A stretch of DNA of 64,000 bases from Panax quinquefolius (lineage: Eukaryota; Streptophyta; Magnoliopsida; Apiales; Araliaceae), in NCBI GenBank assembly GCA_020205615.1, contig CM035152.1:115406950-115470949 (forward strand). Direction: 5' to 3'. Under the pieces are notes generated by a model. The model made no database searches. It was not told the origin of the DNA and was given only the letters and a program-made list of their open reading frames with translations. Made by a program: the position numbers and the translations under genes. Every line of letters starts with the position of its first letter. Positions within the stretch are counted from its first letter, which is position 1. Shown piece after piece: positions 36,137-48,408 of this stretch.

Positions 36137-37013
36137 ATGGCAACCTCCAACGTCATCTCGGGCTACAGACTCTGTTTCGATGAGTTCAAAATAACTGAAC
36201 CCAAATTTCACAAAACCTTGTCATTAATAAAGAAGGCTGGTCTCGAAGAGGCTCTAGGTACGGCCACATTGATCTACCCAAAGCTAGTAAAAGAATTCTA
36301 CAGAAATGGTGTGTTCGAAAACAATGTCATCACTACGAAAGTCAGGGACATGGAAATCAAGCTAAAGGCTGAGGATGTCAACCTAGCCCTAGGTTTCAAA
36401 TCTGAAGGGTTTTCGTTCATAGATGAAATAGATTTCCATGAGGGACTTAAAAGGATGCATCATAAGAAATTCCCAACTGTAAAAGGATATAAGAAAAAGG
36501 AGTTTCCTCAGAGGTATGAATTTTTGGCTGATATTATTGGAAAATGCATATCTTTGCAAGAGCTCGGTAGTGATTACAGAAGCAATGCATTTCAAGCTCA
36601 TGATAGCCATCAGTTGTGGGATACAGCTTAACTATGGAGCTTTACTGCTTGAATGGATTGAAAAGTGGATTCTCAGCTCAAAGAAATCAAAAAGCTCTAG
36701 GAAGATGCTCTACGAGTGATTCATCGGTATCATTCTACAGTCCGCTTTGGGCGATAAAATTGAGGATGATGAAGGTGAACAAATAAATCCAAATAGAAGA
36801 ATGACCCAACAACTATTCGAGAACTGGAAAAAGAATCCAGCTGAAAACGTACAAATGATGTTTGAGTCTAGTGGTAGGACTGTTGATGCAAAGGAATCAG
36901 GGATTCCAGGGAATATGTCAGTTGTTAGGGAGACTGAAGAAGATGAAGAAGAAACCAACAAGGCAGAACCCACTACCCTGGGTCAAAAAAGCCAGGGCAA
37001 GAGAAAGCTATAA
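36137..37013 (+). pseudogene. Post-pol ORF 1 of element G, resembles plant transposon-associated protein
   Basis: It starts at ATG 36137 (MATSNVISGY). The 164-codon frame carries L-x2-ATLIYPKLVKEFYRNG and the following I-x3-V-x-G/D-like-I-x3-AEDVNLALGF pattern. This resembles the domain called putative plant transposon protein, often found in frames next to retroelements. A frameshift at about 36600 moves the gene into another frame (YGALLLEWIEKWI), which after a TGA at 36718 runs to 37013 and becomes acidic and glutamate-rich. Position after pol is that of the env-like frames of some Sireviruses, but I see neither a signal peptide nor a membrane anchor. Function is unknown. Confidence 0.6.
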
Positions 37014-37019
37014 GCTAGA

Positions 37020-38600
37020 ATGGCAGAAGAACCCCAGGGATCAACTACTGATATACCTGTAGAGTCCTCTGACATTGAGACTCTAAGGATCCTAAGAAGA
37101 AAACAACAGCAGGCTGAGGCAGATGAAGACAGAGCTACCATATCACAGCTGCTGAAGAAGAACAAAATCAGTCACAAATCAAAGAGGCCATCTGTCTCTT
37201 CGATCGTAGAGTCTCTACCGATCGTAGAGACCAGACTAAACATCTCGAGCAAGGAAGTTGATGCACCAGATGTTCTGGTTGATCAACAGGACAGAGCTGA
37301 AGCTCAAGGAAGTCTTGAGGCTGTGGCTCAGCCTAGAAAACCAAGACGAAAATTGGTTAAGAAGTACATCCTTGTCAATGAAAGGGTACTCAAAGAGGAA
37401 GACAAAAAGATGGCTGCTGAAAAGGAACTATCCAAAGAAAGCCAAAAGGACAAAGCTCAAGCTGAGGGGGAGATACCTGAAGTTCTCACCCTAGAAAATA
37501 CTCTAGCTGAGGGGGAGCTACCAGTCTTACAGAAAGATGATCATGTTGAGGGGGAGCATCATGATATCTCCATAACAAAAGAAGTTGTTCCTGCAGAAAA
37601 TGAAGGAGAACAAGAGCAAGATCAAAATGAAGCCATTTATATAGTGGAATCCTCGAACGAAAACAGAGAAGAGGACGAAGATGATGAGGTCAAAATCATA
37701 GATGTGCGCATTAATGGGTACAGAAAAGCTAACTATGAGCAGCTGTTCTCTTATCTACCCATGATGCCTTTTCATCAAGCTCAAATTCTAAACTCCTGGA
37801 ATCACATGTTTTGGAGCTTCAAAGAATATCCAGCCATCTCTGTGCTAGCTCATAGATTTCCAGTTAACTTCAACTTTGCCAAACAGCTGATCACAAATGG
37901 TCCCTCCTCAAGAATGGTGCATGAGGTATTAACTATCCCAATCTTATTCAGAGTTAATCACTATCCACTATCATTCTTCAGCCAATTTTATGAATTTCCA
38001 AGCTGGCTAGAAGTGGTCCTAAATCAACGAAGTCAATTCCCAGTTACAGAATCCAAAAATTCTGTAACTGATGAACCAAATATGCCCAACTTTGTATTGA
38101 TTCCAACTCCCATCATCTCTACGATTACTGACTCTAGCCCCATTGTAGAGTCCCAAGCTCAAATCGTAGAGCCACCCATTCCAGACACCCAAAACCAGGC
38201 CCCTTCATCAGATATTCCCTCTTCCTCCACAAATGAATACTTCAACCTTGATCTTGCCCTCTACTCATTACAAGATCAATACAAAAGAACACCCCCTCCT
38301 TCACAAATTTCCGACCTCAATGAACTTCTTTCAGAACTGCCCACCAAAACCGATTTGTCATAAATGTCAAAGAAAGTGATCAAGGAAATCGATGATAGTC
38401 TTGAAGAACACAATGAACTCATTCAAATGAGATTAACAACAATGATCAGTGCTGCAAAAAATCTCCCAAGCACCCTAAGCTCTGAGCTCACTAAAAATCT
38501 TAAGGAGATCATCAAGGAAACGATTAAGAGCATAAAGGATAGGGATGACATCTACTTTCTCGTAGCCAAAAGACACAATGATATTGTTCTTGTCTTATAG
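37020..38600 (+). pseudogene. Post-pol ORF 2 of element G, acidic protein with unknown function
   Basis: An open frame of 447 codons (37020-38363) and, after a single TAA, a further in-frame 78 codons from ATG 38364. It may be the direct continuation of ORF 1, because it follows it by six bases. The N-terminal half is rich in E, K and Q with helix-forming repeats and three AEGE- or VEGE-containing segments (37464-37556). The middle holds a more globular part with FSYLPMMPFHQAQILNSW. The end is proline- and serine-rich. Short IVES, IVET and IVEP repeats are encoded by ATCGTAGAG copies (37202, 37220, 38163). I do not recognise the family. It is larger than a chance frame and is kept open over 1.3 kb. 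Confidence 0.6.
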
Positions 38601-39451
38601 TCCACTTAAGAAGCTCCGAATAAACTTATGATGGAGAGCTTCCTCAATCTGCAAACTGCCGTAAATGAATTTTAATAATTTTACGTCAGCTAAGGACAAC
38701 AGACTAACAATATTCTAGCCGTCCTTCAACAAAGGGAAGCTCAATCTGATGCTCTGATCAAAGAAAATCGAGTGGACATTGCTCAAACTCAAAGTCAACT
38801 CAACGAGCTTGTCTAAGGAATGACTCGCCTCTCAGAAGACATTCGAACCCTTGATGCTGACATAAAGGGGGAGAATAAAGGGAAAGGAGATCAAGGCAGA
38901 GGCAGAGGCACCTTTTCTGACCAATCTTCCAGGAATCCTCCTCCAAGGCAGTATCACCAACAAACTCCACGACCTGGCCATCATACTCAATGATTTGATC
39001 ATGAGCTAATCATCATGGCTCAACCATTAAGGAGTCGAGGGCCAACTCGCATCTCATAAGAAGTGACCACCACAGGCCTAAGAATGCCAATTGGAGATCC
39101 TGCATTCATGAGTAGGCATGATCACAATCCAAGACTAAGTCCAAGTGAGCTGGAAGATCTAGCCAGGAGAGACAAAGCAAGTAGAAAAAGGAGAGCTAAG
39201 GAGTATGCAAATCCTCCACGAGGAAAAAGGCCGAAGAAATAGAGATAAGTTGAATTTTAATTCTTATTGATGTAGTCAAACTTAAATGTAATATCTATCT
39301 TCAAACATCAATAAATCCATGCTTATTCTTTAGAAATTTCAGCTGCTCACTGAAATATTAAGTCATATTTACTTTACTGCAACTGCATATAGAATTTGAT
39401 AATCATGACAACAAATCTCCTTGGTTATGTCAACATCAAATAGGGAGAGAT
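38601..39451 (+). other. Remnant 3' end of the post-pol region and polypurine tract of G
   Basis: Broken frames continue with a helical Q/L/E-rich stretch (about 38700-38860) and an R-G-R-G basic segment (about 38895-38990). A basic end near 39160-39240 is followed by a stop. A purine tract AAAGGGGGAGAATAAAGGG lies at 38864-38882, and the tract next to the 3' LTR reads AAATAGGGAGAGA (39438-39450). The latter is placed to prime plus-strand synthesis; the former resembles the extra tracts reported for Sireviruses. Confidence 0.55.
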
Positions 39452-41013
39452 TGTTGGAAGAGTGCATATTGTGATTTGATGATTAAAGTAAATGCTCATG
39501 ATTATATGTAAAGTCCTTCTAGGAATGTATGTACAAGATCTTAGTGATAGATCAAATTGTTAGGTTGATCTAAGCTTTTAATGTTTATCATTTTGTAAAT
39601 GAATGTATAGATAAAGAGATCAAAGATGTTAGGATGATCTATAAAATGTAATAGATAGGCTTCAATAAAATCACAGTCTATTGAGCTGATCAAGAACTTG
39701 AAGAAGCCAAGGCAGAATCGTAGAGTATCGAGGATCGTAGTATGTCTGCATTGAAGGGCCTCTCCAGAGATCATAGTGTTGTCCAAACGTTTGTCGAAGC
39801 CAACTCAGAGATCGTAGTGTGGTCCAGACATTTGCCTAAGCCAACTCAAAGATCATAGTGCGGTCCAGACGTTTGCTGAAGCCAACTCAGAGATCGTAGT
39901 GTGCTCTTGGAAACGTAGAGTCTGCAATACAAGCAAGTGATGATCGTAGTGTGTCAGCCCTTAAGAGAAATCGTAGTGTTCTCGTTTGGTTGCATTAAGC
40001 ACCAAGGTGGCAAGACACCACGATAAGAATCATAGAGTATCATCTGGCTGTGGCAGAAGTTATGGACCCTAGTCATTTAGTTAAAGATAAAATCTTAACA
40101 AATGTGGAATGGGTTATAAACATTGAAGTAATCACCAGTCCCAATGGCATGAAAATATCTTTAGTATGCAACAAAAAGACGTATTGAAGAAGCTAAGGAA
40201 AGGACCATGGGACAGAGGAAAACACCTTTTCAAGTGTTAGGTGAGAAAGCAGTCTGCTATGTCACTGTGCCATAATGCATTTTAGAAGATATGCAGAAAA
40301 TTCTCCATCAAAGTTTAGAAACGTCAAATGTATTAAATGCTTCAACGGATGGATTCAACGGGTAGATTTCAAAGATCACATATATGCAAGACATCTGCAG
40401 ATGATAGAAGTAAGCAAGCAATTGAACAAAATGAAAGAATACTCAACCCTCAACTCTACGATCTGAGAAAAAAAGAGAAAGCTTGCACAGCTACTCAGTT
40501 CTTTCGAACAAGAGCTTAACGGCAACTGAGTAGCACCAACCAAGAACTCAACAACTACCAATCAACTGAAGTAAGAGTTCCAAGTCAGAAGGACTTAAAG
40601 AGTTCTAAGTGAACTATGAAGAGCCAAGTCTGCTAGACTTGAAGAGTTCAAGAGTGAACTAAGAAGTTCTGAGCTATTTGGTGCAGAAGGAATATGTGAG
40701 ATTCAGAAAGTGTAAAAGACATCCTTAGTGGATTTCCTACTCGAGGAGTAGAAGAGTGGACTAGGAGCTTTAAGTGCTCTGAACCACTTAAAACTGTTGT
40801 GTCTATTGCATTCTTGCTATAACTGCTATAATTGCTATAACTGTTATAATTGTCTCACTCTCATTAACTCACTATATCTAAAAGGGAGATCAAACAAACC
40901 TTAATTTCGCTGTGTTTAAATCATTATCAAAATTGACAAAGTAAACCAAAAAGATTTTTAAATATCTATTCAACCCCCCTTCTAGATAACTATTGTGCCT
41001 CTGGGAACTAGCA
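39452..41013 (+). mobile_element. 3' LTR of element G
   Basis: This 1562-bp LTR starts TGTTGGAAGAGTG and ends GGGAACTAGCA. It aligns with the 5' LTR along its length with small indels, including an extra GCTATAATT-like unit near 40825. The target duplication AAGAT follows directly. Confidence 0.9.
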
Positions 41014-41166
41014 AAGATATTGAAAGCGACCCTTGTCAACGCATCACGAAGGTCCGATGCCATGAACCTGGGGTTGTGATTGAAATTAAAAGCATCCAAA
41101 CACTTGTCCAATGATATAAGTCGTTAGAAAAATATCCCTAGCGGAGATTTCAGACATCCCTAACAC
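41014..41166. other. Host flank of G beyond the target duplication
   Basis: These ~150 bases lie between the target duplication of G and a TGTAAGTAAAAG sequence at 41167 that may be a new LTR start. On the minus strand a 33-codon frame, open from 41111 to 41014 (MDKCLDAFNFN.. to ..RVAFNIF), does not resemble retroelement domains I know. The element F interior should continue here, but no E2-like sequence is recognisable. Confidence 0.35.
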
Positions 41167-42752
<1,586 letters not shown>

Positions 42753-43656
42753 TAATATAAGTACTCTCATCTATTCCTAATAAGATTAAGAGGCAAATTA
42801 ATTAAAAGAGTTTAATTAATTATCCCTAATAAGATTAGGGAGCCTATTTAATTAAAAGAGTCTAATTAAATAAATAATACCTTATTTTAATTAAATAGGG
42901 TTACCTGATATCTTTATAAGGTGATTCTTATATCAGATATCAGATATACGTGATTTTAATAGTTGGAGAGTACGTGTCTTTTTTTCTACAGAGATAGAGA
43001 ACTAGGGTTTTAGCCAAAACACCGCCAAAACACCCTTCTTCTTGATTCTTGTTCTCTCTTGGTGGATCACCTCTAGAGGCCAAACTGTAAGGTTTTGTGA
43101 AGATCAAAGTAGCAATCAAATTGCAAAATTAGCGGAAGCAAAGTAAAATTAGATTTTAAAATTTTTCACAAACTAATTACCCAAAACATCCCTTGTGCAT
43201 ATTATTAATTAAAACGAAGAACAAAAAGTTATGGAATCATACCCTTGTAGATACAAGCTTCCACAGGTACAAGTTCAACTCCTACTTCTCCGCGATCTCC
43301 TTAAATCTCCGGGTAGATTCCTTCTTTTGATCAATGTTAGCCACCTAAGTGTATGGCCTCTAGAGGTAATAAACCAAGGAAGAATAATTTTGGCTCAAAC
43401 CCTAATTTTTCCTATCTCTATAGAAAAAAGGGGCGTACTCTCCAACAATTGAAATTACGTATTATTGATATCTGATATAAGACTCCTTATATAAAGATAT
43501 CAAGTAACCCTATTTAATTAAAATAAGGTATTATTTATTTAATTAAACTCCTTTAATTAAATAGGCTCCATAATCTTATTAGAGATAATTAATTAAACTC
43601 CTTTAACTAATTTTGCCTCTTAATCCTATTAGGAATAAATGAGAGTACTTATATTT
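42753..43656. repeat. Near-palindrome of two copia LTR 3' halves, arms about 300-330 bp
   Basis: The left arm 42753-43082 and right arm 43354-43656 are diverged reverse complements. Paired blocks include TATAAGTACTCTCAT with the end of the right arm, the CTATTTAATTAAAA segments, GTTGGAGAGTACG with CGTACTCTCCAAC, and CCTCTAGAGGCCA with TGGCCTCTAGAGG. The 271-base spacer holds TTCCGC-like LTR-end sequence on the minus strand. The right arm stops where the LTR of element J begins. Arms reading towards each other suggest two LTR ends fused tail-to-tail. Confidence 0.75.
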
Positions 43657-44420
43657 ATAACAATCTAAGATTTTATTATTTGTAATTTAAAATATTTATT
43701 AAATGAAATAAATATTTTATTGATGTAGTTGTTGTTAGTAAATATTTGTGAATTAAATTTATTTATTAGATAATATTCTAATTTAATTTAATTTAATAGT
43801 TAGAGATGGAATGCTATGTTTTAATTTAATAATTAAAATGGTATTTGAATTTATTAAGTAAAATTATAATGAGATTGTAATTTTATGATATTTGTTTAAG
43901 TGGAAAATTTATTTAAAATATAGTATGTGTAATTAGTTTATTTGACTAATGTTGGATACGAGATCTAAATAAATAATATGAGATTTTAAACTATAGTGTA
44001 ATGATTTATTAAAATAAATTAAATGGATTTACCCAAACAATGCTTAAAATATTAAGTCTTTATTTTAATTAGTTTTATCCAAACATTGCCTTATGGCTTT
44101 TGAATTTTGAATTTTAATTATAATAAATAATATAAATAAAATATAAATAATATATATTAAATTTTAGTAACTGATAACTTATTATTATATTTATTATAAC
44201 GTCGGTTTTAGACGTTTGGGTTTGTGCGTTGGCTTGAGTTGTATTTTATTTTACGTGAAAAGCATTTGGTTTACGTCTAAGAAGAGAAAAGAGAAAAAAG
44301 TTTTCAGAGAGAAATTGATAGAGTTTGAGAGAGACTTAAGAATAGATTTCTGAGTTCCCAAGCAATTCTTTGTGGTTAGCAAGGATTACTATGTAATTAA
44401 AGGTATGTTCTATAACCTTG

Positions 44421-44458
<38 letters not shown>

Positions 44459-46680
44459 TTACGACAAAAAAATTCAAGTTTCCAAGTTTTATGAATTCAA
44501 TTTTTGTTAAAATTGTTGATATACAACTGATAACTTGTGATTATATGTATTGGTGGTGTTAGAGTTTGTATTTAGACAAGGAATTATATGTTAATTACGT
44601 TTAAAAAGGAAGAAAATTATTTACAGTGACTATATGTATATATATGGCTTGTGAAAGTACCAAATTTGATAGTTAGTTTGTAAGCTAATAGATAAATTGA
44701 GCCTTGAATATGTTAATTCGGTAAGAAACAAAGAGAACATAGTTTGAATGAATTAATTTGGTGTATAATTGTGATCACAGTGTTAATTTTTGTCAACAAT
44801 GTCAAAAATGGAGTTTTTTTGTTTAAAACATGGCATTCAAGGATTTAAATTTTTTGAATTTGTTGTTGAGTTATTTTAAATTAGTATATATATGATGGGT
44901 AATGTTTATGTGTAATCTGTGTAAGTTATACGTGTTAAATTGGGTTCTAGAAATTAAGATGCAGGTCAAATTAGCTTTGTTTCTGTTCTTCGAGCCCAGA
45001 ATTGTAATTAAGTGCCATAACTTAACCTTAGAGTTGCAATGGCCAACGCTGTGCCTATTTACATTCTTCGTGCTCGTGAACTGCTCTACTTGGCAAAGAC
45101 CGAAAGCAGATGTTGTTCGATTAAAGCTGAGAAATGTACATGCAATGAGTTAGCAGAATGGCCAGAAAGTGTATTTTAATTACACAAAGTCTGTAATTTT
45201 CGATAAAGTGAAATATTATGACTGTTAAGATGTGATTTTGGTATTATAGTACTAAGAATGAGAATATTATTAACAATTAACGAGGTTTGTTATTACAGAA
45301 CTAAGGTAACTTGACTATATTATTAAAACCAATCCATACATGAAATAGATACTTATTTGTATAAGAGTATATGTAGTAACTAATTGTGTCATAATGACAT
45401 GTGTATAGGATATTGTGAATCGAATTATTACGATTTAGCTTACACGCAAGGCAAGTTTTCTTATCTTTAACTTGTTTCTTAGTATGCAAGTTCTCTAACT
45501 CTATTGTTACGATTGTGCAAGTTTCTGAACTCTAATTATATCGTGCATGTTTTCTTTTCTCTACCTTTTTTATTATTGAGCAAGTTATTCCTAATCCTAT
45601 TTATACAATTTATTTATGTCCGTGCAAAACTATTTAACCTAACTCTTACTTTGAGAAGGTTTCCTACTTTAACTTATTTCTTAGCATGCAAGCTTCTAAA
45701 TTCTGATATACTTATGTTGAACAAGTTTCATCGTTCAAATTTTCTATTTACTATGCATGCTCAAAAAAACTCAATCCTATTACTAAATAAAATTCTAGCC
45801 TTAGCTTAACATTGTTCAAGCAAGATATGTTATGTTATTCAATGCTTATGATGTTAGTTCATTTCTAAAGCAGTTGATTCCTTTATGACTTATTCCATAG
45901 CATATTGTGATTACATTTTATTCAACTAATCCTTAGTTGATGTTCGTTAAACTCTAAATTACCTTGAAACTTATCCAAACCAAACTTACTTTGGTGCGGA
46001 CTTGTATTCTAAATACTGAGATGAACAACTTTGTTACAGGGGATATTTTTACGCAAAGTTTTTAGACGTTTGTGCACAATACATTGTACGAAGGGATAAT
46101 CCCCCTAAGTAAGAGAAGTCTCTACAGTCTTATGACTGTTTAGGTTTAAGTTGAAAGAATACTTATAACTTTGGACATAGTTCGTGGTCTTGTGACCCTC
46201 AGATATATATATTTCAAATTGTATTTCTGATTATCATTGATAGAGAATATTATTCAATTCTATTGATCCTATTCATTTGGCAGTTGTTATGATATTTTAT
46301 TCATTCACTTTTAGTGAGCATTGTTTGCTCACTCTTGCTTATATAACCATTACAGCTAAAGTTAAGAAGGTTGATGAACCTACCACCAATAAAGGAAAAG
46401 GAAAGATGAACAAGTGTTGAAGACTTGTAAACCTGTTGACTTTTATATTGTTAGAATCTATTTTAAATGTTGGGATGTAGTTATTTAATTTTTCCCTACT
46501 TGATGTTTGTATTTAAAGGTTAGATAACCTGGGAGATTTTATTGAACTTATTGATGTAAATCTTTAATGGGAAGGTTTATTATTAAATTTTATTATGTTT
46601 GGGTAGTTAGACATGAATGTTTTTATCAAGTGAAAACCAAATCTTGTGGGAATGAAGTGGCCGAATTTGGGGGTGTCACA
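43656..46680 (+). mobile_element. 5' LTR of element J (Ty3/gypsy chromovirus), 3025 bp
   Basis: It starts TATAACAATCTAAG (TGTAACAATCC in element A) and ends GGGGGTGTCACA. It is followed by a primer-binding site. It holds (TA)n at about 44423-44453, a purine-rich leader at about 44280-44345, the CACGCAAGGCAAGTTTTCTTA segment at 45442, and the GTGCACAATACATTG and GTGAGCATTGTTTGCTCACT blocks of U5 (46072, 46314). It truncates the copia palindrome on its left. Confidence 0.8.
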
Positions 46681-46682
46681 AG

Positions 46683-46694
46683 TTGGTATCAAAG
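46683..46694 (+). other. Primer-binding site of element J
   Basis: TTGGTATCAAAG lies three bases after the LTR end. It is the same variant of the initiator methionine tRNA site as in element A. Confidence 0.8.
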
Positions 46695-46887
46695 TTTTAG
46701 GTTATAAACCTTAGGTAGGGAAAAGCGTTAGGAGGTAACCTTTGAAAAGATAGTGGTGATAAAATCTTATCGAGTTTTAAGGAAGAAGTAATAAAACACT
46801 TATGTGCTTATGTGATTGCAACATATGTGCTCGTGAGTTTCGAGTAGTAATGATTAGTAATTAAAACTTAAAATTTTTATTGTCAGG

Positions 46888-47409
46888 GTGACTAATGTAG
46901 GAGAATCCGGTCAGGCTAGGGAGGAAGGACCCCAGATGCCTAGAGAGGAGAAGCCTCATGACATTCAAGTGGTTTAGGAATATCTACTGCCAAGGAGTCA
47001 TCTCCGATTGGTTATAGTGGTTGAGCAGGAGGGTTTACCTGATGAGGATGATGAGATAGAGACGGATGAGGAGGACCCTGTGGAGCTGCCACAGTCGAAT
47101 GAGGATGAGGAGCACGAGGAGGAAAAGATTCCACTAAATTCGATCGCTGCCCGTATGTATGACGAAGTATATGACCGCAATGTGGAACTTCAGGATAGCG
47201 TCAAAGAGTTGGAAGAGATAGTAGCTGAACAACAGACCTCAATGGCGCAGAAGGATAACGAGATCCACAATCTAGAGGAACATCTGAGTAATTTTGAAGG
47301 GAAGTTGGTCCACAATGAAGGAGGAAATGAGAAACTGACAGAGGAGATCGCAGAACTGAAGAACAAGCTGAAGGAAGAGTCTACTAAGAGGTCAAAAGCC
47401 GAAGACTGA
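46888..47409 (+). pseudogene. Pre-gag acidic coiled-coil frame of element J
   Basis: The frame probably began where GTG ACT AAT GTA now stands at 46888, perhaps a lost ATG. A TAG near 46975 interrupts it, and from 47008 it is open for 133 codons. The first ~40 residues after that are strongly acidic (DEDDEIETDEEDP). Then follow ~75 residues with heptad-like leucines (LQDSVKELEEIV, IHNLEEHLSNFEGKL, LTEEIAELKNKLKEES), a clear coiled coil. It lies between primer-binding site and gag, where the chromovirus L has nothing comparable. I do not recognise a named family. It could be an accessory frame, a captured host exon, or an N-terminal Gag extension. Confidence 0.55.
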
Positions 47410-47943
47410 GTACGAAGAAGATTCTAAATGAGCAAGGGTAGCAGAGAGAGATGTATAAGTGAAGAAGATCAAGATGGAAGAGATGAATAGTGTTTTCAAC
47501 ACTATGATTAATCGAGCTCAAGATCTGGTTATGTGTTATCTGATTCAGTTCGAGACGCTGCCATCGTACATGTCAGATTGCCGAATAATATTCCGTATTA
47601 TGGAAGAAGAGCGTCATAAGGCTATGCAATATTTTAGTAGGATATCGTAGGGAATGTACCTAATATGCGATTAATAATATGATAAATAATATGTAAATTC
47701 CAAGTGTTATGTAATCAATGGGATATGATGTTGATGTTATCCTGAATTTTTAGTAGTTCAGGAAAGTAATGTAAATAGCAGTGATGCTATTGTTCTTATG
47801 TTTTCTAAAGATGATAAATGAATAAAATGTTAATTTTTATTCAAGATGTTATGTGTTATGTGATGATAATTTATGATGTGAAAATTAAGTAGAAAATACT
47901 TAAAAGAAATTAAGTAATAATCTAATAAGTGTGTTTTAATCAG
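47410..47943 (+). other. Untranslated segment between pre-gag frame and gag of J
   Basis: A short helical frame at 47459-47650 may be a frameshifted end of the pre-gag protein. The remaining ~290 bases are AT-rich without a gene. They contain AATAAA at 47821 followed by a T-rich stretch, and a TTTTAATCAG acceptor-like sequence at 47934-47943 just before gag. This gives the pre-gag unit the look of a small transcript with its own 3' end. Confidence 0.4.
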
Positions 47944-48407
47944 AAATAGCCTCCAAGAAGATGTCAACCACGACAACAAACCCTTGAGGGATCTACCAAC
48001 AATAACAACGCTGAGGCTAACCCAGTTCAGCAGTTGGTGACACTTCTGACAGAAGCACTGCAGAATCAACTATGGAATCAAGCTACAACTTTTAAGGATT
48101 TCAAAACGGTTGGACCACCAGAATTCTGTGGAACCATGAATCTGGTTAATGCACAGACCTGGATCATGGAAATAGAGAAGGTATTTGATGTTGCTAGGGT
48201 TGGTGAGAACCAGAAGACTACTTTTGCAACATTCATGTTGAAAGCAGAGGCCAGTTATTGGTGGCAAGCCAATAAAACTAGAGGAGGTCAGGGAGTGATG
48301 ACTTGGGAAAGGTTCAAGGAAATATTCTTCGAGACCTATTTCCCAGAGAGTTGAAAGAATTAGATGGAAGTGCAGTTTCTAGAGCTAAAATAGGGCACAA
48401 TGACAGT
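47944..48407 (+). pseudogene. Gag of element J, first part
   Basis: The Retrotrans_gag domain is open from about 47944 to 48351. It carries F-x-GTMNLVNAQTWIMEIEK, the helix ending TFATFMLKAEASYWW, and W-x-RFKEIFFETYFP. Three in-frame stops follow (TGA 48352, TAG 48361, TAG 48391), two of which fit CAG-to-TAG changes. The frame is then cut at 48407 by element L. The same frame resumes at 58192 immediately beyond L, counting the GACAGT repeat once. Gag forms the virus-like particle. Confidence 0.9.
48402..48407 (+). other. Target-site repeat of element L, left copy
   Basis: GACAGT at 48402-48407 is repeated at 58188-58193, directly after the right end of L. One extra A separates the left copy from the TGACGCCCC edge. 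The gag frame of J is continuous when one copy is removed, which supports it as the insertion footprint. Confidence 0.75.
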
Positions 48408-48408
48408 A

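Larger units (their letters stand above)
26777..41013 (+). mobile_element. Element G: Ty1/copia Sirevirus-type retrotransposon, 14.2 kb
   Basis: Two LTRs (26777-28321 and 39452-41013) start TGTTGGAAGAGTG and end in CA. The flanks are a perfect 5-bp duplication AAGAT (26772-26776, 41014-41018). Between them lie a methionine-type primer-binding site, gag with zinc knuckles, protease, integrase, reverse transcriptase and RNase H in copia order, and ~3.7 kb of extra frames after pol. Great length, long gag and a post-pol region fit the Sirevirus lineage. I counted about 12 mismatches in the first ~275 aligned LTR bases, so it is not recent. A solo LTR at 32180-33973 accounts for 1.8 kb. Confidence 0.9.

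Noticed and set aside
36137..38600. Calling the post-pol frames of G a genuine envelope gene
   Set aside because: I see no signal peptide, transmembrane segment or fusion-peptide-like stretch, so only position suggests it.
44902..45809. Frames of 83 and 101 codons in the LTR of element J
   Set aside because: They are AT-rich chance frames inside a non-coding LTR with no similarity to known domains.
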